From NCBI RefSeq assembly GCF_003253545.1, contig NZ_QKYV01000004.1:310001-374000 (forward strand): a stretch of DNA of 64,000 nucleotides. The letters run 5' to 3'. The DNA comes from Mesonia algae. Lineage in GTDB: Bacteria > Bacteroidota > Bacteroidia > Flavobacteriales > Flavobacteriaceae. The position numbers and the translations under genes are program-made. The notes under the pieces are model-generated. The model had not been told where the DNA came from. It saw only the letters and a list, made by a program, of their open reading frames with translations, and did not search any database. Position 1 is the first letter of the stretch. Each line of letters starts with the position of its first letter. Positions 27,997 to 37,277 of the stretch are shown in pieces.

Positions 27997-28536
27997 TCAT
28001 TCATCCTCATCTTGTAATTCAGGGTGATCTTCTACTTTTAAGCCTACAATAGAAATAAGTGTGGTAATGGTAAAATATAGCATAATAATTACTGCAACAA
28101 TGGCACCGCACACAATGCTAGAAATAGAGGACCATACATAATAAAGGTAACTGTAGTATTTCATATCAATGCTGTCTGCCTCTATCAACGGGTTATTCAT
28201 TAATAAAAAAGTGATAACGCTCACTATAAAAACACTAGCATCTAATTTTGCAATTTTAAGAATTCTCTTATAGTAAGTTTCTTTTAAAGTTGATTGTGAA
28301 CCTGAACTAATATTAGTCAAAGTAAGTAACAGAGTTAAAATTGTAGCCGATCCCAGTACCACTGTATTAAAAAAGGTGTTGAGTCGTGGGAGGGAAGAAG
28401 TGATTAAATCTTTTGCTTCTAGACCAGATACGTGTCCCATTAAAAACATACCAGTGGATGTAATTATAGTAGCTAATAAACCGCCAACAAATGCAACTTT
28501 GTCAAACTTATCAATATTTGAATTAAATAATTTCAT
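27997..28536 (-). CDS. Membrane protein of unknown function
   Basis: A 179-residue protein with four predicted transmembrane helices at about 14-34, 57-75, 97-113 and 130-165 and an acidic C-terminus (EDHPELQDEDE). No family is recognised. It is the last of a leftward run of membrane-protein genes (AI-2E-type transporter, small membrane protein, DUF421) next to the large catalase gene, so it may belong to an envelope stress set. That grouping is from position only. Confidence 0.6.
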   Translation of the reverse strand: MKLFNSNIDKFDKVAFVGGLLATIITSTGMFLMGHVSGLEAKDLITSSLPRLNTFFNTVVLGSATILTLLLTLTNISSGSQSTLKETYYKRILKIAKLDASVFIVSVITFLLMNNPLIEADSIDMKYYSYLYYVWSSISSIVCGAIVAVIIMLYFTITTLISIVGLKVEDHPELQDEDE

Positions 28537-28583
28537 CTTTATAAAATTAAAGTGATGCTAAGAAATAATTTAGAAATTAATTG

Positions 28584-29111
28584 CTATTCTTTTACATCTT
28601 CTAATAAATAACTATTCAATGTTTTTGAATGATCTGATGTATGCAACACAGAAACACCTCCTGTAGTTTCAAATACAACAGCTCTAATTTCAGTCAACTC
28701 AATTACTTTAGCTTCTCTTAATTTGGCACGTAAATCAGATTCTGTAAGGCGCGCTTTCCGTAAATTTTCATGTAAGATGGTTTCTCCGTTCATTAATAGA
28801 AGTGGACGATTATCAACTAAAGATTGCACAAATTTAAACCTCCTTAATAATGCTACCGACATTTGTAAAAGGTACAACATAGCCAATCCGATAAGGCCTT
28901 TAGTTAGATTAACCGAAGAAGATAATATTACAGTTGCAAATAAAGATCCAATTGCTACAGTCATGGCAAAATCAAAACTAGACATCTTTGAGAAACTTCG
29001 TTTGCCAGACCATTTTGTAAATAGGATAATCCCTATATACAAGCCTACTGCACAAAAAAACATAAACACTAAGGTTTGGGTGGAGATGTTAAATAACTTA
29101 TTAATCATCAT
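28584..29111 (-). CDS. DUF421/YetF-family membrane protein
   Basis: A 175-residue protein: three N-terminal transmembrane helices with the family motif KMSSFDFAMTVAIGS, then a cytoplasmic domain containing RPLLLMNGETILHENLRKARLTE and the DLRAKLRE segment typical of DUF421. YetF-like proteins are tied to spore and stress physiology in Bacillus, but their activity is unknown. A paralogue lies at 33894-34445 in the same stress-related region. It precedes the unknown membrane protein by about 50 bp on the same strand. Confidence 0.85.
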   Translation of the reverse strand: MMINKLFNISTQTLVFMFFCAVGLYIGIILFTKWSGKRSFSKMSSFDFAMTVAIGSLFATVILSSSVNLTKGLIGLAMLYLLQMSVALLRRFKFVQSLVDNRPLLLMNGETILHENLRKARLTESDLRAKLREAKVIELTEIRAVVFETTGGVSVLHTSDHSKTLNSYLLEDVKE

Positions 29112-29191
29112 AATTTCTTAATTTAAATAAACGTTTGTAACACAACTGACTCTCTAAATATCCTAGATTCTTTAAGTTTTATTATTAACAA

Positions 29192-29626
29192 TCAGGTTAA
29201 AAATTTTAAGTAACCAACACTACTTGCACCAAAAATAATATGCGCTATAAGTAACTGAAAGTAGAAATGAGAAAACTCAATTGAAGGAGGTTTTGGATGA
29301 AGGTAAAAGACAATTTTCCAACTTAAAACACCTGTAATGCCAGCTAGCAACCCTAAAATGCATCCGTTTAACCAAGAAGCAGAAAGTACTGTAAATTCCC
29401 AGGTAATAAAAAATAGGTAAGTAAAAACAAATCCTATTAGATAATGTATGATCCAACCTAACAGATTACTTTTTCCGATTGACAATGATATTTTTGGAAG
29501 TCGGTTGATTAAAATATTGATTAGTTGTGGTTCTTTAAATTTTTCTTCCTTTAATTCAGAATATATATAGCTGAATAATGTCATCATTGTAGTGGCTATA
29601 ATGCTAGAATTTATAATTGTAAGCAT
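29192..29626 (-). CDS. Small polytopic membrane protein
   Basis: A 144-residue protein with about four transmembrane helices (1-20, 57-78, 80-105, 120-142), resembling the YagU-like class of inner-membrane proteins in general layout. No catalytic motif is visible. It begins 11 bp after the AI-2E-family transporter gene on the same strand, so the two are probably co-transcribed. Function unknown. Confidence 0.55.
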   Translation of the reverse strand: MLTIINSSIIATTMMTLFSYIYSELKEEKFKEPQLINILINRLPKISLSIGKSNLLGWIIHYLIGFVFTYLFFITWEFTVLSASWLNGCILGLLAGITGVLSWKIVFYLHPKPPSIEFSHFYFQLLIAHIIFGASSVGYLKFLT

Positions 29627-29637
29627 AGTAGAATTTT

Positions 29638-30720
29638 TTAATCTGATTTTTTTATTGACTCATTTTGAAATAATTCTCCCACCAGTTTTAAACTTGGTAT
29701 GTGTAATACAATTGTAGTGAAGATGGCTGTAAGTGGAACAGCTAATATCATTCCTGGAATTCCCCAAATCGCACTCCCTAAAATAACCATTAGGATAACT
29801 AAAAAAGGATGAAGGTTAACTCGTCCTCCAATAATATAGGGTTGTAAAACATAACTTTCTAAAAATTGAGAAATAGTAAAGGTTATAATAACACCTATGA
29901 GTACTCCAATCTCTCCTGAAACTAAATAACCAAATGCTAAAGCAAGACAAAACCCTATGATATTTCCTATGTAAGGAATCAAAGTAAGAAGAGAAGCTAT
30001 AATACTAACCAAAATAAAATTTTCTACTCCAGATATTCCCAATCCTATACTGTAAGCTATGGCAAGAATCCCCATTAGAGATAATTTACCAATTAAATAT
30101 TGAGAAATTACTTGTGTGAGCTCACTGGAGGTTTCTTCAATTTCATCTTTGTGTTTATTGGGAAATAATCTTATTAAGAAAATTAGAAAACGCTTTCTAT
30201 ATCTAAGTAAAAAGAAAATATAGATAAACACCAAAAGATAATTAGCAATAAAAGCACTGGTACCACTTAAGAAAAGCATTGCTTTACTACCTGGTTTATT
30301 AACTAAAGAACCAATACTACTTAATCCGTTATTGCTAGTAATAGTTTCTATGTCTCCAGAATTTATAGGAGTATTTTCAATAGCAAAGTTTTTTAATTCT
30401 TCAATTTTAGGCTTCATATTTTCCTTAATTGTAGGCCATTCTTCTATAAAACCTTGAAATTGGAAAAATACAATAGCTAGAATACCTAAGGAAATTATAA
30501 ATAAGGTGATAGATGAAATTAAACAGGCTAATGATTTTGAAAGTCTAGTTTTTTCTAACTTTTTACAAAGCGGATAAATCAATAAACTTAAAACTCCTGC
30601 AATTACTAGTGGAGCTAGAAAACCTTGAATTTGAATAAGACCCATGATTAAAAAATACAAACCCAAAATTAAAGCGGTACCTATAATTATAGGATGATAT
30701 GAAATTTTCTTGTTTTGCAT
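29638..30720 (-). CDS. AI-2E family transporter
   Basis: A 360-residue membrane protein of the AI-2E (PerM/TqsA-like) family, with seven to eight helices. Family marks are the N-terminal paired helices, a periplasmic coiled segment at about 85-130, and the C-terminal motif VLQPYIIGGRVNLHPFLVILMV followed by GIPGMILAVPL. Members export signals or ions such as sodium; the substrate here is not evident. It follows the catalase gene in the leftward stress cluster, with a hairpin between the two. Confidence 0.85.
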   Translation of the reverse strand: MQNKKISYHPIIIGTALILGLYFLIMGLIQIQGFLAPLVIAGVLSLLIYPLCKKLEKTRLSKSLACLISSITLFIISLGILAIVFFQFQGFIEEWPTIKENMKPKIEELKNFAIENTPINSGDIETITSNNGLSSIGSLVNKPGSKAMLFLSGTSAFIANYLLVFIYIFFLLRYRKRFLIFLIRLFPNKHKDEIEETSSELTQVISQYLIGKLSLMGILAIAYSIGLGISGVENFILVSIIASLLTLIPYIGNIIGFCLALAFGYLVSGEIGVLIGVIITFTISQFLESYVLQPYIIGGRVNLHPFLVILMVILGSAIWGIPGMILAVPLTAIFTTIVLHIPSLKLVGELFQNESIKKSD

Positions 30721-30752
30721 TTTTTAAAGGAATTAATGGTTTTAAAATATAA

Positions 30753-30785
30753 ACTAAAGGCCATGTATGTAACATAGCCTTAGTT
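30753..30785 (-). terminator. Terminator-like hairpin after the catalase gene
   Basis: ACTAAAGGCCATGT pairs with ACATAGCCTTAGT through a short loop with one bulge and one mismatch. On the minus strand it is followed by T-rich sequence. It lies between the catalase gene and the AI-2E transporter gene. Confidence 0.55.
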
Positions 30786-30806
30786 AAATAATTAATAATT
30801 GTTTAT

Positions 30807-32951
30807 TTAAGCAGGAATGTTTTTCGCTTTTTCTTCTCTATCCCAATTACGATGTTGGGCAATACCTCCAATAAATTTATCTGCGTCTTTATTGATAAAT
30901 ACACTAGAATCATCTTTAAAATCTTTACCGTAAGTTGCATCAAATAGCTCTTCACCTTCATTACTTATAGCAATAGGCTTGCAGTGTTTTAATGATTCAT
31001 TGATAAACTTTTTCGCTTTAGCTTCATCTAATAAAGACTTTATACTTTTTTCACCTCCAGGAATATAAAGAGCATCAAATAGCACACTTTCTGTAGTTAA
31101 TAAAGCTGCGTCAACTTTATGTTTTTTATCCTTATCACAAGAAACCTCTCCTCCATGCGGAGCAATTAAATTAACAACAGCACCTTTATTTTCTAAAGCT
31201 TTTTGCATAGTATCTAATTCTTTTCCGCTAAACCCGTCGCTTACTAGGACTGCAATTTTACGACTTACAATACTATCGTTTTTTAAAAAAGTTTGACTTA
31301 GAGCAGATGATTTCTCTAAATAATTTTTCTTTTGTCCAGGTTGATGTTTTTTAACATCGGCATCTGCACCAATAGCTTGATTTACGGGTTGTTCAATATT
31401 GTTTGGAATTTCAAGCCCTAAACCTTTAGCTACTTTTTGAGCGAGATCATTGTCTATTTGTGCAATTAAATAGAGCATTCTCTCCTTTATATGCTCATAA
31501 GTACATTTTCCTATTTCAAAGGTATAAGCATCAGCAATATGATTTTTTTCCCAATCCTCTAAACTTCGATAGAAAAGAGCAGGTTGACTGAAATGATCGT
31601 TAAAGCTTTCGCTTCTATCACGTACTTTTTTGGCGTCAATTCTTTCTTCGTAAGAAGTAAATCCTCCTTGAGCCATTTTTGCAAGATGAGGGCAACCTCC
31701 TCCAATAGAATTTGGGAAATATGCTGTTTTACCTTTATTAATAGTCATTCTCATGTGTGCATCACGTTGATTGTTGTGCACTTCGTTTACAGGTCGGTTG
31801 ATAGGAATTTCATGAAAATTAGGACTTCCTAAACGTGATAATTGTGTATCGGTATAAGAAAAAAGTCTTCCTTGTAATAAAGGATCATTTGTAAAATCAA
31901 GTCCTGGTACTAAATGCCCTGGATGAAAAGCAACCTGTTCTGTTTCCGCAAAGAAATTATCTGGGTTTCTATTTAAAGTCATTTTTCCTATGCGTTGTAC
32001 AGGGACCATTTCTTCAGGAATCAATTTGGTAGGATCAAGAAGGTCAAAATCAAACTTATGTTCATCTTCTTCAGCAACAATTTGAAACCCTAATTCCCAT
32101 TCAGGATAATGACCAGCTTCAATAGCATCCCATAAATCTCGACGATGAAAATCTGAATCGGCTCCATGAATTTTAACAGCTTCGTCCCAGGTTACCGAAT
32201 GAACTCCTAATAAAGGTTTCCAATGAAATTTCACAAAATGTGATTTACCTTCAGCATTAATAAGCCTAAAAGTATGTATTCCAAAACCTTCCATCATTCT
32301 AAAACTTCTAGGTATAGCCCGATCGCTCATTACCCAAATATGATTATGTAAAGTCTCTGTGGTGTGAGATACAAAATCGTAGAAAGTATCGTGTGCCGAA
32401 GCAGCTTGAGGAATATCACGATCTGGTTCAGGTTTTACAGAGTGAATTAGATCTGGAAACTTCATCGCATCCTGAATAAAGAATATAGGCATGTTGTTTC
32501 CTACCAAATCAAAAATTCCTTCTTCGGTATAAAATTTAGTTGAAAAACCTCTAACATCACGAGCTAAATCTGCCGAACCTTTATTTCCGGCAACGGTAGA
32601 GAAACGTACAAATACGGGTGTTTTTCTTGAAGTATCGGTAAATATTCCCGCTTTGGTATATTTTTCTTGATTTTCATATAATTCAAAGTAACCGTGAGCG
32701 CCACTTCCTCTTGCATGTACAATACGTTCTGGAATACGTTCGTGATCAAAATGGGTGATTTTTTCTCTTAGAATAAAATCTTCTAAGAGAGTGCCTCCGC
32801 GTTCTCCAGCTTTTAAAGAATTATTGGTATCATTTACTTTAACCCCTTGATTGGTGGTCATAGTTTTGCCTTTTCCTTGTTCTAAATTTTGCTTTAGATC
32901 TTTTGATTTTGAGGTAGAATTTTTATTTTGGTGATGGTTAGAATCATTCAT
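30807..32951 (-). CDS. katE: Large-subunit catalase with DJ-1/PfpI tail
   Basis: A 714-residue clade-2 catalase that converts hydrogen peroxide to water and oxygen. A polar N-terminal extension (1-50) precedes the core, where the catalytic His is in IVHARGSGAHGYF, the Asn in NNMPIFF, and the heme-ligand Tyr in GRLFSYTDTQ. After a linker (about 530-560) comes the DJ-1/PfpI-like domain found only in large catalases (KIAVLVSDGFSGKEL). The protein is full length for HPII-type enzymes. It anchors a block of stress-related genes. Two short hairpin-forming sequences flank it. Confidence 0.95.
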   Translation of the reverse strand: MNDSNHHQNKNSTSKSKDLKQNLEQGKGKTMTTNQGVKVNDTNNSLKAGERGGTLLEDFILREKITHFDHERIPERIVHARGSGAHGYFELYENQEKYTKAGIFTDTSRKTPVFVRFSTVAGNKGSADLARDVRGFSTKFYTEEGIFDLVGNNMPIFFIQDAMKFPDLIHSVKPEPDRDIPQAASAHDTFYDFVSHTTETLHNHIWVMSDRAIPRSFRMMEGFGIHTFRLINAEGKSHFVKFHWKPLLGVHSVTWDEAVKIHGADSDFHRRDLWDAIEAGHYPEWELGFQIVAEEDEHKFDFDLLDPTKLIPEEMVPVQRIGKMTLNRNPDNFFAETEQVAFHPGHLVPGLDFTNDPLLQGRLFSYTDTQLSRLGSPNFHEIPINRPVNEVHNNQRDAHMRMTINKGKTAYFPNSIGGGCPHLAKMAQGGFTSYEERIDAKKVRDRSESFNDHFSQPALFYRSLEDWEKNHIADAYTFEIGKCTYEHIKERMLYLIAQIDNDLAQKVAKGLGLEIPNNIEQPVNQAIGADADVKKHQPGQKKNYLEKSSALSQTFLKNDSIVSRKIAVLVSDGFSGKELDTMQKALENKGAVVNLIAPHGGEVSCDKDKKHKVDAALLTTESVLFDALYIPGGEKSIKSLLDEAKAKKFINESLKHCKPIAISNEGEELFDATYGKDFKDDSSVFINKDADKFIGGIAQHRNWDREEKAKNIPA

Positions 32952-33072
32952 GGGATGTGATTTACGGATTAAAAAAATTTAATTATAAATACTTCACAGA
33001 AACTGAAGAGATAAGATAATATGAAGCATCGTACTCGACGTTTATCTTAAAGACGAAGCATTGTGTATTTAA

Positions 33073-33136
33073 ATTTTATAGGGTCTCGGCTAATGAAATA
33101 AACAGTTATTTAATTCATAATGAAACCCTATAAAAT
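33073..33136 (-). repeat. Long-range inverted repeat upstream of catalase
   Basis: ATTTTATAGGGT (33073-33084) and ACCCTATAAAAT (33125-33136) are perfect 12-bp arms 40 bp apart. They lie just past the stop of the 50-residue gene on the minus strand, so a loose terminator is possible; the long loop is unusual. Two GAAGCAT-type repeats lie just left of it. Confidence 0.4.
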
Positions 33137-33148
33137 CAAAAAAGTGAT

Positions 33149-33301
33149 TTACTCTGATTTTTTAGACTTGTCACCAGAGTTATATTGAACGCCTTTTTTA
33201 GTAGAGTTATCCTTTTCACTATGTACAGTTTTACCAGCGTTAGGAGGGTTCATTTCGGTGTTTTTAGAATTTTCTTTTTGCTTTTCGTCTTTCTTGCTCA
33301 T
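33149..33301 (-). CDS. 50-residue hydrophilic protein
   Basis: A complete frame from ATG to TAA. The product is almost wholly polar: MSKKDEKQKENSK at the start, then Pro-Pro-Asn-Ala and a Lys/Ser-rich tail. It has no hydrophobic core, as in disordered desiccation- or stress-type proteins. It sits upstream of the catalase gene on the same strand, and its codon pattern and clean start suggest a real gene. Similar tiny hydrophilic genes lie at 37130 in this region. No family name is known to me. Confidence 0.5.
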   Translation of the reverse strand: MSKKDEKQKENSKNTEMNPPNAGKTVHSEKDNSTKKGVQYNSGDKSKKSE

Positions 33302-33516
33302 AATGTTATAATTTTAAATTAAATTGAATAATTTCTTCTAAATTAATATATGGACTAGTGTTGTATTAACACGATTAACATAATTATTAGCAATATTGTC
33401 GTTTTAACAATTTAATGGTATTGATAGAATTTGCTGTCATCTCTAAATACATATAATTCTATTCAAATCTTTTTGATTAAATTCTCAAAATTAATATAGA
33501 TATTTTCTAATTAAAT

Positions 33517-33666
33517 TTAAAAGTCGTCTAAACCTGCCATTTTACGTAACCTTTGAATGGCTATTTCTTTTTCACGTAATTCATTTTCTTTTTTTAAAAT
33601 CTTGTAGGCTTGAACCCCCAAAATCCCAATGGGAATAAGCAATAGTAAGTAAGCTTTTTTATTCAT
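33517..33666 (-). CDS. 49-residue single-helix membrane protein
   Basis: A complete short frame. Residues 4-19 are hydrophobic (AYLLLLIPIGILGVQ), followed by a charged helix with alternating Lys and Glu and a terminal AGLDDF. It looks like a membrane-anchored small protein with a cytoplasmic coiled tail. It lies alone in a 590-bp gap between the hydrophilic small gene and DUF421. Unrecognised; its amphipathic design argues against chance. Confidence 0.5.
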   Translation of the reverse strand: MNKKAYLLLLIPIGILGVQAYKILKKENELREKEIAIQRLRKMAGLDDF

Positions 33667-33810
33667 TTTTCTTTTTATGATTCACTAAAATACAATAAGC
33701 CTCTTTTTTTACATAGACCAATACATATATTTTAACATAATTATAGCATCTAAATAATTGTGTTATAAACCGTGCGGAATGAGTTATCAGCATTTTTGAT
33801 TAATACCTAG

Positions 33811-33820
33811 TTTCGCGAAA
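33811..33820. repeat. Short TTTCGCGAAA palindrome
   Basis: A 10-bp perfect palindrome in the upstream region of the DUF421 gene. It is the core of the 16-bp palindrome CGCTTTCGCGAAAGCG that recurs in the metal island to the right. Confidence 0.4.
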
Positions 33821-33893
33821 TTTTGTATATATTTAGTTTGCTTAGACTCTCATACAGATTTATATATTAATTTCTTAAACTGAATAAAAAGCT

Positions 33894-34445
33894 ATGGAAA
33901 ATTGGATCTACACTTCGCTTCCTACATTATTAAAAGTGATTATAAGTGTTTTTGTGATTTTTACAATTATTATCATTATCACTCGAATTTCTGGTTTAAG
34001 AACATTTGCTAAAATGTCTAGTTTTGATTTTGCATCAACCATTGCTATAGGTTCTATTTTAGCTTCGGTAGTTATGAATACAAATCAATCATTATTAAAA
34101 GGAGGTTTAGCTTTGGCTGTAATTATTATCTTTCAAACTATTTTTTCCTATAGTGTTAGAAAATTTGAAAGTTTTAAAAAAGCTTTTACCAATAAACCTT
34201 TAATGCTCATGGTTGATGGTAAAATCTTGTATGAAAATCTCGAAAAATCGAATGTTGGAGAAGAAGATTTAATAGCCAAATTAAGAGAGGCAAATGTTAT
34301 TCATTTTAGTGAAGTCTTAGCAGTAATATTAGAATCAACAGGAGATATGTCTGTACTTCATTCCTCAGAAAAATCTGAGCTTCAAGATAAATTACTTTTG
34401 GGAGTTGAAGGAATACCTTCTAACAGTAAATATTTAAATAGGTAA
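33894..34445 (+). CDS. DUF421/YetF-family membrane protein
   Basis: A 183-residue paralogue of the protein at 28584-29111. Three helices carry the KMSSFDFASTIAIGS motif, then a cytoplasmic domain with KPLMLMVDGKILYENLEKSNVGEEDLIAKLREA. It is 2 bp upstream of the SemiSWEET gene and probably co-transcribed with it. Activity unknown; the family is linked to stress and envelope functions. Confidence 0.85.
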   Translation: MENWIYTSLPTLLKVIISVFVIFTIIIIITRISGLRTFAKMSSFDFASTIAIGSILASVVMNTNQSLLKGGLALAVIIIFQTIFSYSVRKFESFKKAFTNKPLMLMVDGKILYENLEKSNVGEEDLIAKLREANVIHFSEVLAVILESTGDMSVLHSSEKSELQDKLLLGVEGIPSNSKYLNR

Positions 34446-34447
34446 TT

Positions 34448-34723
34448 ATGCTAGTAGAAGTAATAGGTTTTCTCGCAGGTATTTTTACAACTCTAGCCGC
34501 TTTACCCCAGATTATACGCACGTTTAAAGAAAAGAAGGTTGAAAATATTTCTTCTTATATGTTTATAGCTTTATGCATAGGGGTGGGGTTATGGACTGTT
34601 TATGGCATTATGAAAGCAGACTGGCCAATTATCTTAACTAACGGAACTTCTTTTATCCTTAACGGAATAATGCTATTTTTTAAAAAAAAGTATTCTGTTA
34701 AAAGGAAAAATTCTCCCTCTTAA
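34448..34723 (+). CDS. SemiSWEET-type sugar transporter
   Basis: A 91-residue protein with three transmembrane helices and the PQ-loop sequence ALPQIIRTFKEKKVENIS in the first loop. This is the size and layout of bacterial SemiSWEETs, which dimerise to make a sugar channel. The closing segment SFILNGIMLFFKK fits the third helix. It follows DUF421 by 2 bp. Substrate unknown. Confidence 0.85.
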   Translation: MLVEVIGFLAGIFTTLAALPQIIRTFKEKKVENISSYMFIALCIGVGLWTVYGIMKADWPIILTNGTSFILNGIMLFFKKKYSVKRKNSPS

Positions 34724-34942
34724 CCTAAAACTAATTTCTTCTTGTTTGCTCTTGTAAATAAACTTCTAAGTCGTTTTTGATAGTAAGCATTCGCAGTTTG
34801 TAGCAATTGTGTTAATCTTTTTTTTCATCGAGCTAAACATTTATCGTAATAGAGGCTAATATTGATTTTTTTATCAAAAATAAAATCAAGTATTGTTAGT
34901 CGCTGCAAGTCATTACGTTATCTCTAAACACTTTATTCATTA

Positions 34943-35959
34943 ATGAACTTTATTTATACAAAGTCGGTATCGCTACCTCATATCATTATTGATATTGCAA
35001 AAGAACTAAAAACTACTTTTAAAGAAAAATGCGGAGAATATAGTTTAGAAATCCCTTCAAGTAGTGGAGAAGGAGTAATTAAAGTAAATTCTTTTAAAAA
35101 CGGTTTAGCATTGCTACAATGGGATTGTTGTTTTCATAAAACATTAGAACTTCAATTTTCTAAACAAAAATGTCATTCCTTAAAATTTATATATTGTTTG
35201 GAGGGGGAAGTAATCCATTATTTTGAATCACAAAATGAACCTCATACTCTAGCTCAATATCAACATGCCATCGTTGCTCCTACTAGTGATTCTCACTATA
35301 CCATTAGATTTAATAAAAATACAAGAATCAAAATATTTGGGATTGAGGTTATTCGGGAAGAGTTTTTACATAAAATAGATTATGATCTCCCAAGTTTTAA
35401 TTTGCCCTTAGAAAATATTTTACAAGATGTAGAAGCAAATAGTTTTTTCTATTACCAAGGATTAAGAAATTTGGAGTTAGCCGATATGTATTCTGAAATA
35501 AATAGTCCTACATCACACAAATTTCTTGATAAAATTTTTCTCGAAGGACAAACCTATAGACTTTTGTCTCATCATATGTTAGTATTTATTCAAGAAACAG
35601 ATTTTACGCACAAAGAAAATAATCTGCGTAAAGCTGAAATTACGCTAATTAAAAATGCTGCAACTTTAATTCTGCTCGAATTATCTCAGCCTCTAACCAT
35701 AGAAAATTTAGCAAAAAGAGTAGGGCTTAACCCTAATAAACTACAAATGGGGTTTAAGACCATTTTTCAGTTAACTGTTAATAAATATATTAGAAGGAAA
35801 AGATTAGAACGTGCCAAATTATTACTAAAAACTACAGACTTAAATATTTCTCAAATATCTGAAGAGATAGGTATTAGCAGTGTAAGTTATTTTTCTAAAA
35901 TATTTAAAGAAGAATACGGAAAAAAGCCTTCTAAATTTAAAGAAAAAACAAAGGTATAA
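34943..35959 (+). CDS. AraC-family regulator, paralogue A
   Basis: A 338-residue regulator. The N-terminal ~230 residues form a cupin-like sensing domain (KFIYCLEGEVIHYFES). The C-terminal AraC domain has a first HTH in IENLAKRVGLNPNKLQMGFK and a second in ISQISEEIGISSVSYFSKIFK. It closely resembles the regulator at 43323-44333 in length and wording (GLNPNKLQ.GFK, RAKLLLKTTD). Its stop lies 2 bp from the stop of the convergent glycosyltransferase gene. The ligand and targets are unknown. Confidence 0.85.
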   Translation: MNFIYTKSVSLPHIIIDIAKELKTTFKEKCGEYSLEIPSSSGEGVIKVNSFKNGLALLQWDCCFHKTLELQFSKQKCHSLKFIYCLEGEVIHYFESQNEPHTLAQYQHAIVAPTSDSHYTIRFNKNTRIKIFGIEVIREEFLHKIDYDLPSFNLPLENILQDVEANSFFYYQGLRNLELADMYSEINSPTSHKFLDKIFLEGQTYRLLSHHMLVFIQETDFTHKENNLRKAEITLIKNAATLILLELSQPLTIENLAKRVGLNPNKLQMGFKTIFQLTVNKYIRRKRLERAKLLLKTTDLNISQISEEIGISSVSYFSKIFKEEYGKKPSKFKEKTKV

Positions 35960-35961
35960 GT

Positions 35962-36819
35962 TTATATAAAGGGTTCATTCTCAACTAAAGCTTGTTCAAT
36001 TTCTTCTAAAGAAGGACTTTTTAGCGCACTAATATTTAGATGTTGAGTAGACCAATCTATATATCCTTTGTTGCGAAATTCTTCTAAATAATCCATCATT
36101 GGCCATTGTCTCCACTTGGATTTAAAGTAATTAGAGTTTTTTATAATACTTTCCAAGTGATTAAGTGGCGGACGATAAAATGAGTGTTGTTGATGGTATA
36201 CTTGTAAATTTGTTAAATAAAATGGACAAAGCCTGTTTTTTGTAGCTAATGCAAAATCAATATCTTCAATCCCATATCCAGTATAATAATTATCGAATCC
36301 TCCAATATTTTCATATAGATCTTTCTTAAGGAAAAAGCCTAGTGTAGAAAATTTTGTATAATCTTCACAAAGTTCTATAGCTTCAGGAAAATTTTTGTCA
36401 GGATGAGAAATAGATATTTCTGATAATGTATCTAGATTTTTTACAGGTTGTGTTAGAAATTGTGAGTGAGCCATAAATAAACCATCACGTTGTGAACAAA
36501 TTCTTTTTAGCTCTTTAAAGTAATCTTTTTCAGGAATACAATCTACATCTAAAAAAGCTAAAATATTTCCAATGGCAGCTTCTGCACCTTTATTTCTAGC
36601 AGTAGCAAAACCAACATTATCTCTATTTTGATAATGAGAAATTATCTTAATGTTGAGATTATATTTTTCTAAAGCTAATTCGTGAATCCCCATTTCTACA
36701 ATTATAATCTCTTTAGGGTGTTCGCTGTTTTTTTCAATTCCTTTAAGCGTTAAATCTAAATGATGAGGTCTATCATAGTGAGGGATAACTAACGAGATTT
36801 CATTTTTTTGAGGCCACAT
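35962..36819 (-). CDS. Glycosyltransferase, GT2-like with galactosyltransferase C-region
   Basis: A 285-residue cytoplasmic GT-A enzyme. The N-terminal nucleotide-sugar site includes SLVIPHYDRP and the metal-binding FLDVDCIPE; the C-terminal part has GFFLKKDLYENIGGFDNYYTGYGIEDIDFA, the galactosyltransferase-type acceptor region. It transfers a sugar from an activated donor; the acceptor is unknown and no other sugar genes surround it. It is a single leftward gene inside the stress region. Confidence 0.85.
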   Translation of the reverse strand: MWPQKNEISLVIPHYDRPHHLDLTLKGIEKNSEHPKEIIIVEMGIHELALEKYNLNIKIISHYQNRDNVGFATARNKGAEAAIGNILAFLDVDCIPEKDYFKELKRICSQRDGLFMAHSQFLTQPVKNLDTLSEISISHPDKNFPEAIELCEDYTKFSTLGFFLKKDLYENIGGFDNYYTGYGIEDIDFALATKNRLCPFYLTNLQVYHQQHSFYRPPLNHLESIIKNSNYFKSKWRQWPMMDYLEEFRNKGYIDWSTQHLNISALKSPSLEEIEQALVENEPFI

Positions 36820-37129
36820 AGGTTATGCTTAATTACAAATGATTGTTTAACAAGCATCCAATTTATTGAATAATAATGAGGATAAATTAGGGAGAAATGT
36901 CTTTTACTTTATTGTGTTAGAAATTATGGTTCTAGTGTTATTTTCAGCGATTTTTTTTGGTTTTATAATTGGAAGGTATTTTCAAAACTTAATAATATCT
37001 TTTATAATATTCTGAAGAATTTATGCTTAATTATAAATATTATTTAAGATAAAGTTAAAAATTGTTTAATTGAAATTTTGTTTTCCTGTTTCATTTTTAT
37101 CTTTCTAATACTAACTAAAAAACACAATT
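36820..37129. other. AT-rich intergenic region
   Basis: No supported gene. A 29-codon frame at 36926-37015 would encode an all-hydrophobic peptide, but nothing else backs it. The stretch contains the promoter area for the small hydrophilic gene at 37130. Confidence 0.35.
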
Positions 37130-37273
37130 ATGGTAGGCGGTGAACAACATGAAAAACATCCTGTAGGAGATAAAGCAACAAAGAAAAAGTACAATGCTAA
37201 TAAGGAGAAACAGTCTTCACCTTCAAGTAAGAATATTTGGACAAAACTAAAAAACTTCTTTTTAAATAAATAA
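37130..37273 (+). CDS. 47-residue Lys-rich small protein
   Basis: A complete frame from ATG to TAA whose product begins MVGGEQHEKHPVGDKATKK and ends in an amphipathic segment, WTKLKNFFLNK. It is highly charged, like other stress-type small proteins in this region. It lies 4 bp upstream of the dehydrogenase gene, which argues that both are translated from one message. Not recognised. Confidence 0.5.
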   Translation: MVGGEQHEKHPVGDKATKKKYNANKEKQSSPSSKNIWTKLKNFFLNK

Positions 37274-37277
37274 GAAA

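Noticed and set aside
34862-34877. TTGAT-N6-ATCAA as an FNR site
   Set aside because: The spacer is six bases rather than four, and the surrounding sequence is a simple AT-rich run.
36926-37015. 29-codon all-hydrophobic frame
   Set aside because: Too short and too simple to support without conservation data.
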